The notes under the pieces: model-generated
The model's input: the letters and a program-made list of their open reading frames with translations, nothing else
Databases searched by the model: none
What the model was told of the DNA's origin: nothing
Shown here: piece after piece, positions 1 through 8,741 of the stretch
How the letters are laid out: every line of letters starts with the position of its first letter
How positions within the stretch are numbered: position 1 is the first letter of the stretch
Translations under genes and position numbers: made by a program
DNA from: Lentisphaeria bacterium
GTDB taxonomy: Bacteria; Verrucomicrobiota; Lentisphaeria; Victivallales; Victivallaceae
Length of the DNA: 64,000 bases
Reading direction: 5' to 3'
Assembly: GCA_022009855.1 (NCBI GenBank)
Contig: CP091727.1
Span: forward strand, 2,790,001-2,854,000

Positions 1-215
1 TCGAACGCGGACCGCTCCGGACGGAAACTTTTCCGCTCCGGTTCCCGGTAGATCTGTGCGGCTCCGGGCAGCGTCAACCGGAAAGTGCAGGCTTCCTCCT
101 CCGCCCGGGAGAGCAGTTCTCCGGAGCCGTCCAGCTTCCAGCTGCCGGGCATTGCGGCCGCCCGCAGGCTGAACAGGAGTGCCAGCAGAAGCCATGTTCC
201 GGTTCGGCAGTGCAT
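1..215 (-). CDS. Secreted protein of unknown function (N-terminal part)
   Basis: The reading frame opens with ATG at 215 and leaves the window at position 1, so only about 71 residues are visible. They begin with a clear Sec signal peptide: MHCRTG, then a leucine/alanine-rich core, then a likely cleavage after RAAA. The mature part starts PGSWKLDGSGELL and is rich in charged residues. The start lies 4 bases downstream of the YihY-like gene stop on the same strand, so the two are probably co-transcribed. No family is recognisable from this fragment. Confidence 0.6.
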   Translation of the reverse strand, partial: MHCRTGTWLLLALLFSLRAAAMPGSWKLDGSGELLSRAEEEACTFRLTLPGAAQIYREPERKSFRPERSAF

Positions 216-219
216 CCGT

Positions 220-1543
220 TTACAACTCCCGGAGCGGGCGGTTCTGCGTGGAACGGCAGGCGGCGTCGCGCAGCTGACGGGTGCAGATCTCCACGCCGGT
301 GAGCTCCTGCACCGCCGCCGGATCGGGTTGATTGTTGCCGGCGGTATCCAGCTGCTCCAGACCATCGCAGACCGTGAAGGTTTCGGCCGGGCGCCCGGGG
401 GTGAAACAGGGCTCTTCCCCGTCTCCGCGGTTTTCCACCCGGAGCAGAATGCCGGCGGCGGTCAACTCGCAGAGGTAGCGCTGGAGCACCACCGCCGGAA
501 TCGGCATACGGCGGAACAGTTCGCTGCACGACGTCGCTCCCTTGCCGTCAGCGAAGTTCCGGTAGACGATCTTCGCCAGGGCCAGTTCGCTGTCGCGTCG
601 AACCCGCAGACTGCTCTCCTCTTCGCTGGAACGGTCAAAGAGGCCGGTTCCCGCATGTTGTTTGACGAAGGCGATCTCCGCTCCGAGCAGTGTGATCTGC
701 CATGACCACTGCACCCAGATCAGGAAGAGCGGCAGCGCCGCGAAACTTCCGTAAATCGTGTTGTAGCGGTAGATGGTCCCCTGCAGGAAGACGAACCCGT
801 CCTGCAGCAGCTGATAGAGGATGCCGGCAATGAGGCCGCCGAAACAGGCCGCCCCGATTTTTACCCGGGTGTTCGGCACCATGAAGTAGATGGCGCTGAA
901 GATCAGGCAGACGAGAAGCAGTGGGAAGAGCTTCATCCCGAGGGAGAAGACGATCATGCCCAGACTGCTCAGCCAGGGGAGCTGCGGAGAGAATCCGATT
1001 GAACATCGTGCTGACAAGCACCCCCGCGCTGCCGAGCACCACCAGTATGATCGGCGTGAGCAGGATGATCGCCAGATAGTCGCTGAACCGACGGAAGAAA
1101 TTGCGCCGGGTCGGGAGATTCCAGATCTGGTTGAACGCCTTTTCGATGTTGGTGGCCAGCCACATGACCGTCCAGATCAGCGCGATCACACCGGCGCCGG
1201 CGACGATGCCGCCCCGGGCCCGCTCCAGAGTGGTGTCGGCGAACTGGCAGATCCAGTTGAGAATATCCTGATGGTCGGCGAACCGTTTGGTGAGCATCAC
1301 CTCCAGTCTGGCCTGAAGGGAAAAGCCCTTGGCAATGCCGAAGACCAGCGCCGCGACCGGCACGATCGCGAACAGCGTGTAATAGGTGAGCATGGTGGCG
1401 CGCTGCCCGTGCTGGTCGGCAGCGTACCGTCGGAAGCTGACCCAGAGAATGCGGGCGAACTTCCCGGAGGTGGAGAGGCGCGCGTAGGGAATGTCCATTC
1501 CGAGCGCCCAGTGTCGGAACCGTTCGAAGAGCGCGCCTTTCAT
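220..1543 (-). CDS. YihY/BrkB-family inner membrane protein
   Basis: About 440 residues after repair. The N-terminal half has the family signature (RATMLTYYTLFAIVPVAAL, then FGIAKGFSL) and several hydrophobic segments, including one around ALIWTVMWLA. The second half continues with the typical membrane segments (LVCLIFSAIYFMVP, FGGLIAGILYQLL) and SFAALPLFLIW. A soluble C-terminal tail of about 130 residues looks like the winged-helix extension seen in long members. Once annotated as ribonuclease BN, the family's true role is unsettled and it is often thought to be a transporter-like membrane protein. One extra base in the G run near 985 breaks the frame. The gene follows glnS by 4 bases and precedes a secreted protein gene. 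Confidence 0.85.
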
Positions 1544-1547
1544 CGCC

Positions 1548-3248
1548 TCATCTCCCCTGTTTGGCGTTCTGTTTGTTCCAGGAATCCTTCAAGGTTACCG
1601 TGCGGTTGAATACCGGGCGCTCCCGCGTCGCGTCGGGATCGACCGTGAAATAACCGATCCGTTCGAACTGAACCGTGCTGCCGGCGGGAAGCAGAGCCAG
1701 GGCCGGTTCGAGACGCCCTTCGACCACCTTGACCGAATCCGGATTGAGCTGCGTGAGAAAATCCGTGCCGTTCGCCCCCGGCTCCTCCGCCGTGAAGAGC
1801 CGGTCGTAAAGCCGCACTTCGGCGGGAACCGATTCGGTGGCCGAGACCCAGTGGATCGTCCCCTTGACCTTGCGGCCGTCAGGCGCATTGCCGCCCCGGG
1901 TCGCCGGATCGAAGGTGCAGCGCAGTTCCGTCACATTGCCCGCCGCGTCGGTGACCACCTCCTCGCATTTGATGAAGTAGCCGTAGCGCAGCCGCACTTC
2001 GCGGCCCGGCGCGAGGCGGAAGTATCCCTTGGGAGGATCCATCATGAAGTCGGCGCGTTCGATGTAAAGTTCACGGGTGAACGCCAGTTTCCGGCTCCCG
2101 GCGGCGGGATCTTCCGGGTTGTTGACCGCGTCGAGCGGTTCCACTCCTTCTGCCGGGAAATTGGTGATGGTCACCTTCAACGGATCGAGCACGGCGAGAA
2201 AACGCGGCGCGGCAGCGTTGAGCTCTTCGCGGATGCAGTGCTCGAGCAGCGCCACATCGGTGATGCCGTCGAACTTGGTCACGCCGACGGTGCGGCAGAG
2301 GCGGCGGATCGCCGAGGCCGGAATTCCACGGCGGCGCATTCCGGACAGCGTGGGCATGCGCGGGTCGTCCCACCCGTTGACATAGTGCTCCTTGACCAGC
2401 TGGAGCAGCTTGCGTTTGCTCATGACCGTGGCGGTCAGGTTGAGCCGCGAGAACTCGGTCTGGCGCGGACGGTTCGGGAAGGTGTAGCCGAGCGAATCGA
2501 GCACCCAGTCGTAGAGCGGGCGGTGAATTTCGAACTCCAGCGTGCAGAAGGAGTGGGTCACCCCTTCGAACGCGTCCTCCAGCGGGTGAGCAAAATCGTA
2601 CATCGGGTAGATGCACCATTTGTCGCCGTGCCGGAAATGGTGGGCGTGGCGGATCCGGTAGATGACCGGGTCGCGCATATTGATGTTGGGCGAGGCCATG
2701 TCGATCTTCGCGCGCAGCACCATTGCGCCGTCCTCGAATTCACCCCGGCGCATCCGGCGGAAGAGATCGAGGTTCTCTTCCACGGAGCGGCTCCGGCCGG
2801 GGGATTCCTTCCCGGGGGTGGAAAGGTCGCCGCGATAGTCGTTGTCCCACTCCTCCGCGGTGAGGTCGCAGATGTAGGCTTTGCCGCGGCGGATCAACTC
2901 CTCCGCGCACTCATACATTTTCTCGAAGTAATCGCTCGCATAGTAGAGGTGTTCGCCGAAGTCGAAGCCGAGCCAGCGTACGTCGTTGATGATCGACTCC
3001 TCGTATTCGGTGTCCTCCTTGGTCGGATTGGTGTCGTCGAAGCGGAGGTGACAGACGCCGCCGTTCTCCTGAGCGACACCGAAATCCAGGCAGATCGCCT
3101 TGGCGTGCCCGATGTGGAGATAGCCGTTCGGCTCGGGGGGAAAGCGGGTGACCACCCGGCCGCCGAACAGGTTGGTTTTCTTGTCGTCCTCGACCATCTC
3201 GCGGATGAAATCGAGCGGCTCGTTTCTGTTTTCAATGGAATCGTCCAT
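1548..3248 (-). CDS. glnS: Glutaminyl-tRNA synthetase
   Basis: Intact 566-residue class I aminoacyl-tRNA synthetase that charges tRNA-Gln with glutamine in the cytoplasm. The HIGH box is HIGH at residues 45-48 inside PPEPNGYLHIGHAKA. The second signature is MSKRK at 276-280, the GlnRS form of KMSKS. The C-terminal beta-barrel anticodon-binding region is present, and the length matches the bacterial enzyme (about 550-570). I chose the ATG at 3248 because the protein then starts just before the conserved FIREMVEDD segment. An in-frame start at 3350 would add residues without family support. Presence of GlnRS implies direct charging rather than reliance on the GatCAB transamidation route for glutamine. 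It heads the minus-strand run with the YihY-like gene. Confidence 0.96.
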   Translation of the reverse strand: MDDSIENRNEPLDFIREMVEDDKKTNLFGGRVVTRFPPEPNGYLHIGHAKAICLDFGVAQENGGVCHLRFDDTNPTKEDTEYEESIINDVRWLGFDFGEHLYYASDYFEKMYECAEELIRRGKAYICDLTAEEWDNDYRGDLSTPGKESPGRSRSVEENLDLFRRMRRGEFEDGAMVLRAKIDMASPNINMRDPVIYRIRHAHHFRHGDKWCIYPMYDFAHPLEDAFEGVTHSFCTLEFEIHRPLYDWVLDSLGYTFPNRPRQTEFSRLNLTATVMSKRKLLQLVKEHYVNGWDDPRMPTLSGMRRRGIPASAIRRLCRTVGVTKFDGITDVALLEHCIREELNAAAPRFLAVLDPLKVTITNFPAEGVEPLDAVNNPEDPAAGSRKLAFTRELYIERADFMMDPPKGYFRLAPGREVRLRYGYFIKCEEVVTDAAGNVTELRCTFDPATRGGNAPDGRKVKGTIHWVSATESVPAEVRLYDRLFTAEEPGANGTDFLTQLNPDSVKVVEGRLEPALALLPAGSTVQFERIGYFTVDPDATRERPVFNRTVTLKDSWNKQNAKQGR

Positions 3249-3376
3249 GATGGATCTGGAACTCCGGTAATTAAGGTTGACTGTTATCGAAAATAACATA
3301 TCACGGGATTGCGGATTTTCCAAGTTCAAACCGGGATAAAATTCCGTCAATCGCGGTTTTTCCGATTTGAGCGGTC

Positions 3377-3405
3377 TTGCATATTGCGCGCCTGCGCGTT
3401 ATTTT
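3377..3405 (+). promoter_or_regulatory. Predicted sigma70-type promoter for the esterase gene
   Basis: A TTGCAT box at 3377-3382 and a TATTTT box at 3400-3405 are separated by 17 bases, in the divergent gap between glnS and the esterase at 3452. This is a match by eye only. Confidence 0.35.
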
Positions 3406-3451
3406 ATAGAAAAACAGAATGACAAGGAATGCTGGGAGTTTCTGCTTCATC

Positions 3452-4270
3452 ATGGAAAAGATCTTTTTGTGGAAAACAACGGAATCCGCCGGAACCGGCA
3501 GACCGGAGGATGATTTTGCACCGTATCTGGAGCCCTATCTGCTCGGCCGCTCCGGGGCGCCCCGGGGATGCGTGATTGTCTTTCCGGGCGGCGGCTACTG
3601 CGTCCGTGCCCCCCACGAGGCCGGTCCGATCGCCGAACGGTTCAATCAGATGGGATTTCACGCGTTCGTGTTGCAGTACCGCGTGGCGCCCTACCGTTAC
3701 CCGGCACCGCAGCGCGATGCTCTGAGGGCGGTCCGACTGGTCCGCAGCCGCGCCGCGGAATGGGGAATCGCTCCGGACCGGATCGCCACGCTCGGATTTT
3801 CCGCAGGAGGTCACCTCTGCGCTTCCACCGGAACGCTCTATGATGAGGTCGATTCCACGGCGAATGATGCGGCGGACCGGGTCTCTCCCCGTCCGGATGC
3901 GCTGATTCTCTGCTACGCGGTCATCAACCTTACGGATCCGTTCGGTCACTTCGGCAGCGGGGAGAACCTGCTCGGGAAAGAGGGCGTGCTCTCTCCGGAG
4001 GCGAAGCGGTTCAACCTGGAGACGAGAGTGACCGTCGATACTCCGCCTTCGTTCCTGTGGCACACCGCGGAGGACACCTGCGTGAATGTGGAGAACTCTC
4101 TCGCTTTCGCCCGGGAACTCTGGAAAAACAAGGTGACTGCGGAAGTGCACGTGTTTCCGCACGGCCACCATGGGCTGGGGCTGGCTCCCGCGATGCGCGA
4201 TGTGGCGCAATGGCCTGAGCTGGCCGGTTGTTTTCTCGTGGAAAGCTGCGGCTTCCCCGCCCGGGTCTGA
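3452..4270 (+). CDS. Alpha/beta hydrolase, esterase/lipase fold-3 type
   Basis: Intact protein of 272 residues. The oxyanion motif PGGGY lies at 45-49. The nucleophile elbow GFSAGGH at 115-121 places the serine at 117. A late aspartate in HTAEDT (about 208) and a histidine in HGHHGLGL (about 239) complete the triad. The order and spacing match the COG0657 / BD-FAE-like esterases that remove acetyl or feruloyl groups from plant glycans or small esters. There is no signal peptide, so it should act in the cytoplasm. I prefer the ATG at 3452 because GGGAG lies 14 bases upstream, whereas an ATG at 3419 has no ribosome site. The natural substrate is unknown. Confidence 0.85.
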   Translation: MEKIFLWKTTESAGTGRPEDDFAPYLEPYLLGRSGAPRGCVIVFPGGGYCVRAPHEAGPIAERFNQMGFHAFVLQYRVAPYRYPAPQRDALRAVRLVRSRAAEWGIAPDRIATLGFSAGGHLCASTGTLYDEVDSTANDAADRVSPRPDALILCYAVINLTDPFGHFGSGENLLGKEGVLSPEAKRFNLETRVTVDTPPSFLWHTAEDTCVNVENSLAFARELWKNKVTAEVHVFPHGHHGLGLAPAMRDVAQWPELAGCFLVESCGFPARV

Positions 4271-4305
4271 CTGGACGGGCGTCTGAAACAGGAGAATCCT
4301 TACTG

Positions 4306-4987
4306 ATGGCGATGTATTTTCTGTTCCTGCTGCCGGGCATGCTGCTGGCGCTGTGGGCTTCGCTCAAGACCAAGCTCGCGTTCGATCAATATTCGCAGGT
4401 GCCTTCCGAAAGACGGATTACCGGTGCCCGTGCAGCGGCGATGCTGCTCGACTACGCGGGGGTGACCGGGGTGCGCATCGAGATGACCTCCGGATTCCTC
4501 TCCGACCACTACGACCCGACCGGCCGGGTGCTGCGGCTCTCGGAATCGGTTTACTCCAGCGATTCGCTGGCGGCGATCGGCGTCGCCTGTCATGAAGCCG
4601 GGCATGCGATCCAGCATGCGACCGGTTACGGACCGCTCGGATTGCGCAGCACCCTGGTGCCGCTGGTCAACCTCGCCAGTCCGGGTGCCTACATTTTCTT
4701 CGTGATCGGGCTGCTGCTCCACTCGATGCCGATGGTCTGGCTGGGGATCCTCTGTTTTTCTGCGGCGGTGATCTTCGCGCTGGTCACACTGCCGGTGGAG
4801 TTTGACGCCACCGCCCGCGCCAAGAAGCTGATGGTCAGCGCCGGAATCGTCTCGCCCGAGGAGGAGGCGCGGCGCGGGCGAGGTGCTCAACGCCGCATTT
4901 CTGACCTATGTCGCCTCGGCGGTGACGGCGCTGTTGACGTTGCTGTATTACCTGTGGAGGGCGGGGGTCTTCAGCCGCCGGGATTGA
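4306..4987 (+). CDS. Membrane zinc metallopeptidase, YugP family
   Basis: About 226 residues after repair. It starts with an N-terminal membrane segment (FLFLLPGMLLALWA) and carries the zinc-binding HExxH motif as HEAGH, within the family block GVACHEAGHAIQHATGYG. Two further membrane segments follow, and the C-terminus has the usual LNAAFLTYVA sequence and a last helix. These peptidases are widespread and functionally poorly defined; proteolysis at the membrane is inferred from the motif. GGAG lies 11 bases before the ATG. One extra G near 4877 shifts the frame; removing it joins the ARRG segment to EVLNAAFLTYVA. It sits between the esterase and the LPS sugar genes. Confidence 0.87.
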
Positions 4988-5048
4988 AAAAAGGCGGTTG
5001 TGGATGTATATTGCCCGTTGACAACTGTTGTGGAAAGGAGCGTCCGGC

Positions 5049-5510
5049 GTGGCGAACGAGATTCAGTTTTCTGCAAAATTCAAGCGAGATTATGTGGCTG
5101 CGCTCGCGGTGGTGATCTTCTTTGCAATCGTACTGGCGGAGATCGTGCTGGCGGTGAGCATTCCCGCCTACCTGCACCGGGAGGATGCGATGGCGCTTCA
5201 AGTGCGCAGACTTCAGCTGCTCGAATCGTTCGACGCGGCGAGAAACCTCGGCAACTCTCTCAAGCCCAACGGTGAGACTGCGGAGCTGGAAGCCCGGCTT
5301 GTCATGTGGAATTTGAATCTGCTTGCCACCTATCTGCGGGAGAATTCCGCCGATCTGACCGGGGAGGAGATCGCGTCTCTGCAGAACGACGTCCGGGCCT
5401 TTACCGGAATCCTCGCCCGGATTCAGAGCGGGGAAACCCTCTGCCGCGAGCGGAAGCTGGACAGCTCCTTCTTTGTCAATTCGCTGATCACTCCCGCGGA
5501 GAAGAAATGA
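5049..5510 (+). CDS. Small membrane-anchored protein of unknown function
   Basis: About 153 residues starting at GTG 5049, with AAAGGAG 8 bases upstream. One membrane helix (ALAVVIFFAIVLAEIVLAV) near the N-terminus is followed by a largely helical, charged soluble part that probably faces the periplasm. I recognise no domain. Its stop overlaps the start of the heptose kinase gene as ATGA, so translation is likely coupled and a link to LPS precursor synthesis is plausible, but only by position. Confidence 0.7.
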   Translation: MANEIQFSAKFKRDYVAALAVVIFFAIVLAEIVLAVSIPAYLHREDAMALQVRRLQLLESFDAARNLGNSLKPNGETAELEARLVMWNLNLLATYLRENSADLTGEEIASLQNDVRAFTGILARIQSGETLCRERKLDSSFFVNSLITPAEKK

Positions 5511-6512
5511 GCGCAACCGATTTTCATGCCATTCTTTCGCATTTCCCCGAATGCCGCATTGCGGTGCTCGGTGATATGATGCTCGATGTCTATCTATGGG
5601 GCAAGGTGACCCGCATTTCGCCGGAAGCCCCGGTGCCGGTGGTGAATGTCAGCCGCCGGACCAGCTGTCTCGGAGGCGCCGCCAACGTCATGCGCAATGT
5701 CGCGACGCTGAACGCCCATGCGCATGCGTTCGGTACGGTCGGGAACGATGCGACCGCAGATGAACTGCTTGCCGCGCTTGCCGAATACCGGATCCGCTGC
5801 GATGCGGTCGAGCGGGATTCTTCGCGGCGAACTACCGAGAAGCGACGGGTGATTGCCGGCGCGCAGCAGCTGTGCCGCGAGGATTACGAGGATGTGCATC
5901 CGGTGGACGACGCCATTCGGCGCAGAATGGTCAACCGGATTGTCGATCTGATCCGCGGAGGCGAACTGGATGCGGTGATCTTTGAAGATTACCGCAAGGG
6001 GATGCTTGCCGAGTGGATGCTTGAAGAGGTGGTCGCCGAAGCCCGCCGGGCGAAGGTGGTTACTGCGCTGGATCCGAAGCCGGGCAGCATGAAGCCGGTC
6101 AGGGGAATCACGGTGATGAAACCCAACCGGGTGGAGGCGTTTGCGCTGGCCGGAGTCGAGGATGCCGGCGCGGGCGATGATCCTGCTGAGGACGCGGCGC
6201 TCTGTGAAGCTGCCGCAAGATTGATGGAGAGCTGGCAGCCGGAACATCTGCTGATTTCGCTGGCGGCGCAGGGAATGGCGCTGTATGACCGTTCGCTGCG
6301 GCCGCAGGTGATTCCCACCCGGGCGCGGGAGGTGTTCGACGTCTCCGGCGCGGGGGGATACGGTGACCGCCACCTTTGCGCTCTCGCTGGTTTCCGGTGC
6401 GACGCCGGCGGAGGCGGCCGAGCTGGCCAACCTTGCGGCGGGGGTGGTGGTCGGCAAGATGGGGACTGTGCCGGTTCATTTTGAAGAGCTGGAGGCGGTT
6501 CTGCCCGAATAG
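5507..6512 (+). CDS. rfaE1: D-glycero-beta-D-manno-heptose-7-phosphate kinase
   Basis: About 334 residues, the length of the kinase half of HldE. It phosphorylates heptose 7-phosphate at C1 on the way to ADP-heptose for the LPS inner core. PfkB-family marks are visible: the first signature around LGGAANVMRNVATL, and the second as DVSGAGDTVTATFA, which includes the catalytic aspartate. RfaE landmarks such as MLDVYLWGKVTRISPEAPV are present. The cytidylyltransferase half is absent, so an hldE2/rfaE2 gene must lie elsewhere. A six-G tract near 6352 carries one extra G that splits the second PfkB signature. It overlaps the upstream gene by 4 bases and leads into kdsB. Confidence 0.92.
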
Positions 6513-6587
6513 GCGGGGAGGCCGGGGCGGCTCCCCCGTGTGAATGGAAAATGTGTTCTGCCGCTGGGGCGGAGAGAGGAGTCGGCA

Positions 6588-7325
6588 ATGAGTCAGGAAA
6601 AGGTCGCGGTGGTGATTCCATCGCGTTACGCAAGCACCCGGTTTCCGGCGAAACCGCTGGCGCTGTTGTGCGGGAAACCGCTGGTGCAGCATGTTTACGA
6701 GAAGGCGGCCGCGTCGAAGGCCGATCTGGTTCTGGTTGCCACCGATCACGAAGCGATCCGCGGCGCGGTTGAATCGTTCGGCGGGCGGGCGGTGATGACC
6801 GCCGAGAGCCATCCCTCCGGAACCGACCGGATCGCGGAAGCGGTCCGGGTGGTCGGCGAACCGGTCGACATCGTCATCAATGTGCAGGGGGATGAGCCGC
6901 TGATTCCGACTTCGGTCATCGACGAGTTGATCGACCTCATGCGGAGCCGTCCGGAAATCGGGATGGCGACCGTCGCCGTCCCGGGAAATCGGGGGACGAT
7001 GACGGAGAACAACGTCAAGGTGGTGTTTGACGAGGGGCACTTTGCGCTCTATTTCAGCCGTTCGATGATTCCGTTTCTGCGGAGCGGCGGGGTCGAGGCC
7101 CCGGTCTACCTGCACTGGGGGATCTACGCCTACCGTCGGGAGGTGCTGGAGAAGTTCGTGTCGCTGCCGCCGGGGCGGCTGGAGAACTGCGAGAAGCTCG
7201 AGCAGCTGCGGGCGCTGGAGAACGGTATCCGGATCTACGTGCTTCTGTCGGATCTGGAGAGCATCGGAGTCGACACCCCGGCCGACCTCGCCGCCGCCGA
7301 GAAGAAACTGCGGGAGACGAAATAG
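6588..7325 (+). CDS. kdsB: CMP-Kdo synthetase (3-deoxy-manno-octulosonate cytidylyltransferase)
   Basis: Intact, 245 residues. It activates Kdo with CTP to give CMP-Kdo, the donor for inner-core Kdo transfer to lipid A. The N-terminal nucleotide-binding block (IPSRYASTRFPAKPL) is textbook, as are HPSGTDRIAEA, INVQGDEPLI and the ENCEKLEQLRAL block near the C-terminus. The ATG at 6588 follows GAGAGGAG at proper spacing. It is the first of three consecutive Kdo genes (kdsB-kdsA-kdsC). Confidence 0.97.
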   Translation: MSQEKVAVVIPSRYASTRFPAKPLALLCGKPLVQHVYEKAAASKADLVLVATDHEAIRGAVESFGGRAVMTAESHPSGTDRIAEAVRVVGEPVDIVINVQGDEPLIPTSVIDELIDLMRSRPEIGMATVAVPGNRGTMTENNVKVVFDEGHFALYFSRSMIPFLRSGGVEAPVYLHWGIYAYRREVLEKFVSLPPGRLENCEKLEQLRALENGIRIYVLLSDLESIGVDTPADLAAAEKKLRETK

Positions 7326-7411
7326 ATTTTTCCTGCGAAACATTAACCGCTTTTCCCGGAGGAGGCCGGCGCCGGTCGGAGGGGGTTCGGGGAGGCATGG
7401 GAGCAGATGAT

Positions 7412-8234
7412 ATGGAAACGAATTCGATTACTCCGATTCAGTACGGAAATCTGGTGATCGGCGACGGCCGTCTTACGTTGATCGGCGGGCCGTGCATGGC
7501 CGAGACCCGGGAACTCTGCCTGGAAGTTGCGGAATACCTCCGGGATCTCTGCGAAGAGCTGAAGATCCAGTATATTTTCAAAGCCTCCTACGACAAGGCA
7601 AACCGTTCGAGCGAGGGGGCGCCGTGGCCCGGGCCTGGAGCGCGGGCTGGAATATCTGGCTGCGGTCAAGGAGCGTTTTCACGTTCCTGTCATTACAGAT
7701 GTGCATGAGAGTGAGGAGGTTCCGCAGGTTGCTGCCGTGGCGGATTTTCTGCAGATTCCGGCGTTTCTCTGCCGTCAGACCGATCTGTTGCATGCCGCCG
7801 GGCGCTCGGGGCTGCCGGTCAATATCAAGAAGGGGCAGTTCATGGCGCCGGAAGATATGCAGGGTGCGCTGGAGAAGGTCCGTTCGACCGGGAACAACCG
7901 GGTGATGCTGACCGAGCGCGGCACAACGTTCGGCTATCACAATCTGGTGGTGGACATGCGTTCGCTGGTGACGATGCGGAATTTCGGGGTGCCGGTGGTG
8001 TTCGACGCGACCCATTCGGTGCAGATTCCCGGCGGGCTGGGAAATGCTTCCGGCGGTCGGCGCGAATTCGTGGCGCCGCTGGCGCGTGCGGCCGCCGCGG
8101 TTGGGATAGACGTTCTCTTCACGGAGGTTCATCCGCGTCCTGACGAGGCGTGGTCCGACGGGCCGAACTCGCTTGATTTCGCACAGATCCGTGAAATTTT
8201 ACAGAAGGTAAAACAGATCCATGATCTCGTCTGA
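7412..8234 (+). CDS. kdsA: Kdo-8-phosphate synthase
   Basis: About 273 residues after repair (E. coli 284). It condenses phosphoenolpyruvate with arabinose 5-phosphate to form Kdo 8-phosphate. Family blocks are visible in order: GGPCMAE, FKASYDKANRSS, RGPGLERGLEYL, ITDVHE, IPAFLCRQTDLL, GQFMAPEDM, MLTERGTTFGYHNLVVDMR, FDATHSVQ, ASGGRR and the late FTEVHP. The cysteine before MAE (GGPCM) is the residue that separates metal-dependent from metal-independent enzymes; it is a Cys here, which suggests the metal-dependent type. The start could also be ATG 7397. The frame breaks in the five-G tract near 7618. Its end overlaps the kdsC start by 14 bases. Confidence 0.94.
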
Positions 8235-8740
8235 GGCATTCCGGAAGATCAAAGCGGTGGTGCTCGATGTCGACGGTGTTCTCACCGACGGCCGTGCCGG
8301 CTACGGTGCGGAGGAGGAGATCAAGTTCTTCCATCTGCGCGACGGGCACTGGATGCGCATGGCGCTTCGCACCGGCCTCAAGGTGGGGATTCTCTCCGGG
8401 CGGGGTTCCCGGGCGAACCGCCGCCGGGCGGAGGAGCTCGGGTTGAGTTTCTGTTATGAAAACTGCAAAGATAAGCTGGAGGGATTCGAGCGGCTGCTTG
8501 CGGAGCATTTGCTCCCGCGCGGAGGAGTGCCTCTATATCGGCGACGATGTGATCGACATGCCGGTCATGCGGCGTGCCGGAGTTGCCGTGGCGGTGGCGG
8601 ACGGTGTTCCGGAACTGGACGAAGTGGCCGATTTCCGCACCCGGACTCCCGGCGGACACGGCGCGGTCTGTGAAGTGATGCGCCGCCTTATGATGGAGCA
8701 GGGGACGCTCGACGCCCAGCTCGAACGTTACAGGAGATGA
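8221..8740 (+). CDS. kdsC: Kdo-8-phosphate phosphatase, HAD family
   Basis: About 172 residues. It removes the phosphate from Kdo 8-phosphate to give free Kdo. HAD motif I is DVDGVLTDG with both aspartates. The SGRGS block corresponds to motif II, and motif IV is GDDVIDMPVM. The C2-type cap is missing, as expected for this tetrameric subfamily. The frame is broken by one extra base near 8522, just before motif IV; removing it gives LLPREECLYIGDD. The ATG lies inside the 3' end of kdsA, and the stop is directly followed by the Lpt gene. Confidence 0.93.
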
Positions 8741-8741
8741 T

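Noticed and set aside
1491..3296. Long plus-strand open frame opposite glnS
   Set aside because: It is the antisense shadow of glnS in GC-rich DNA; no ribosome site and no family features.
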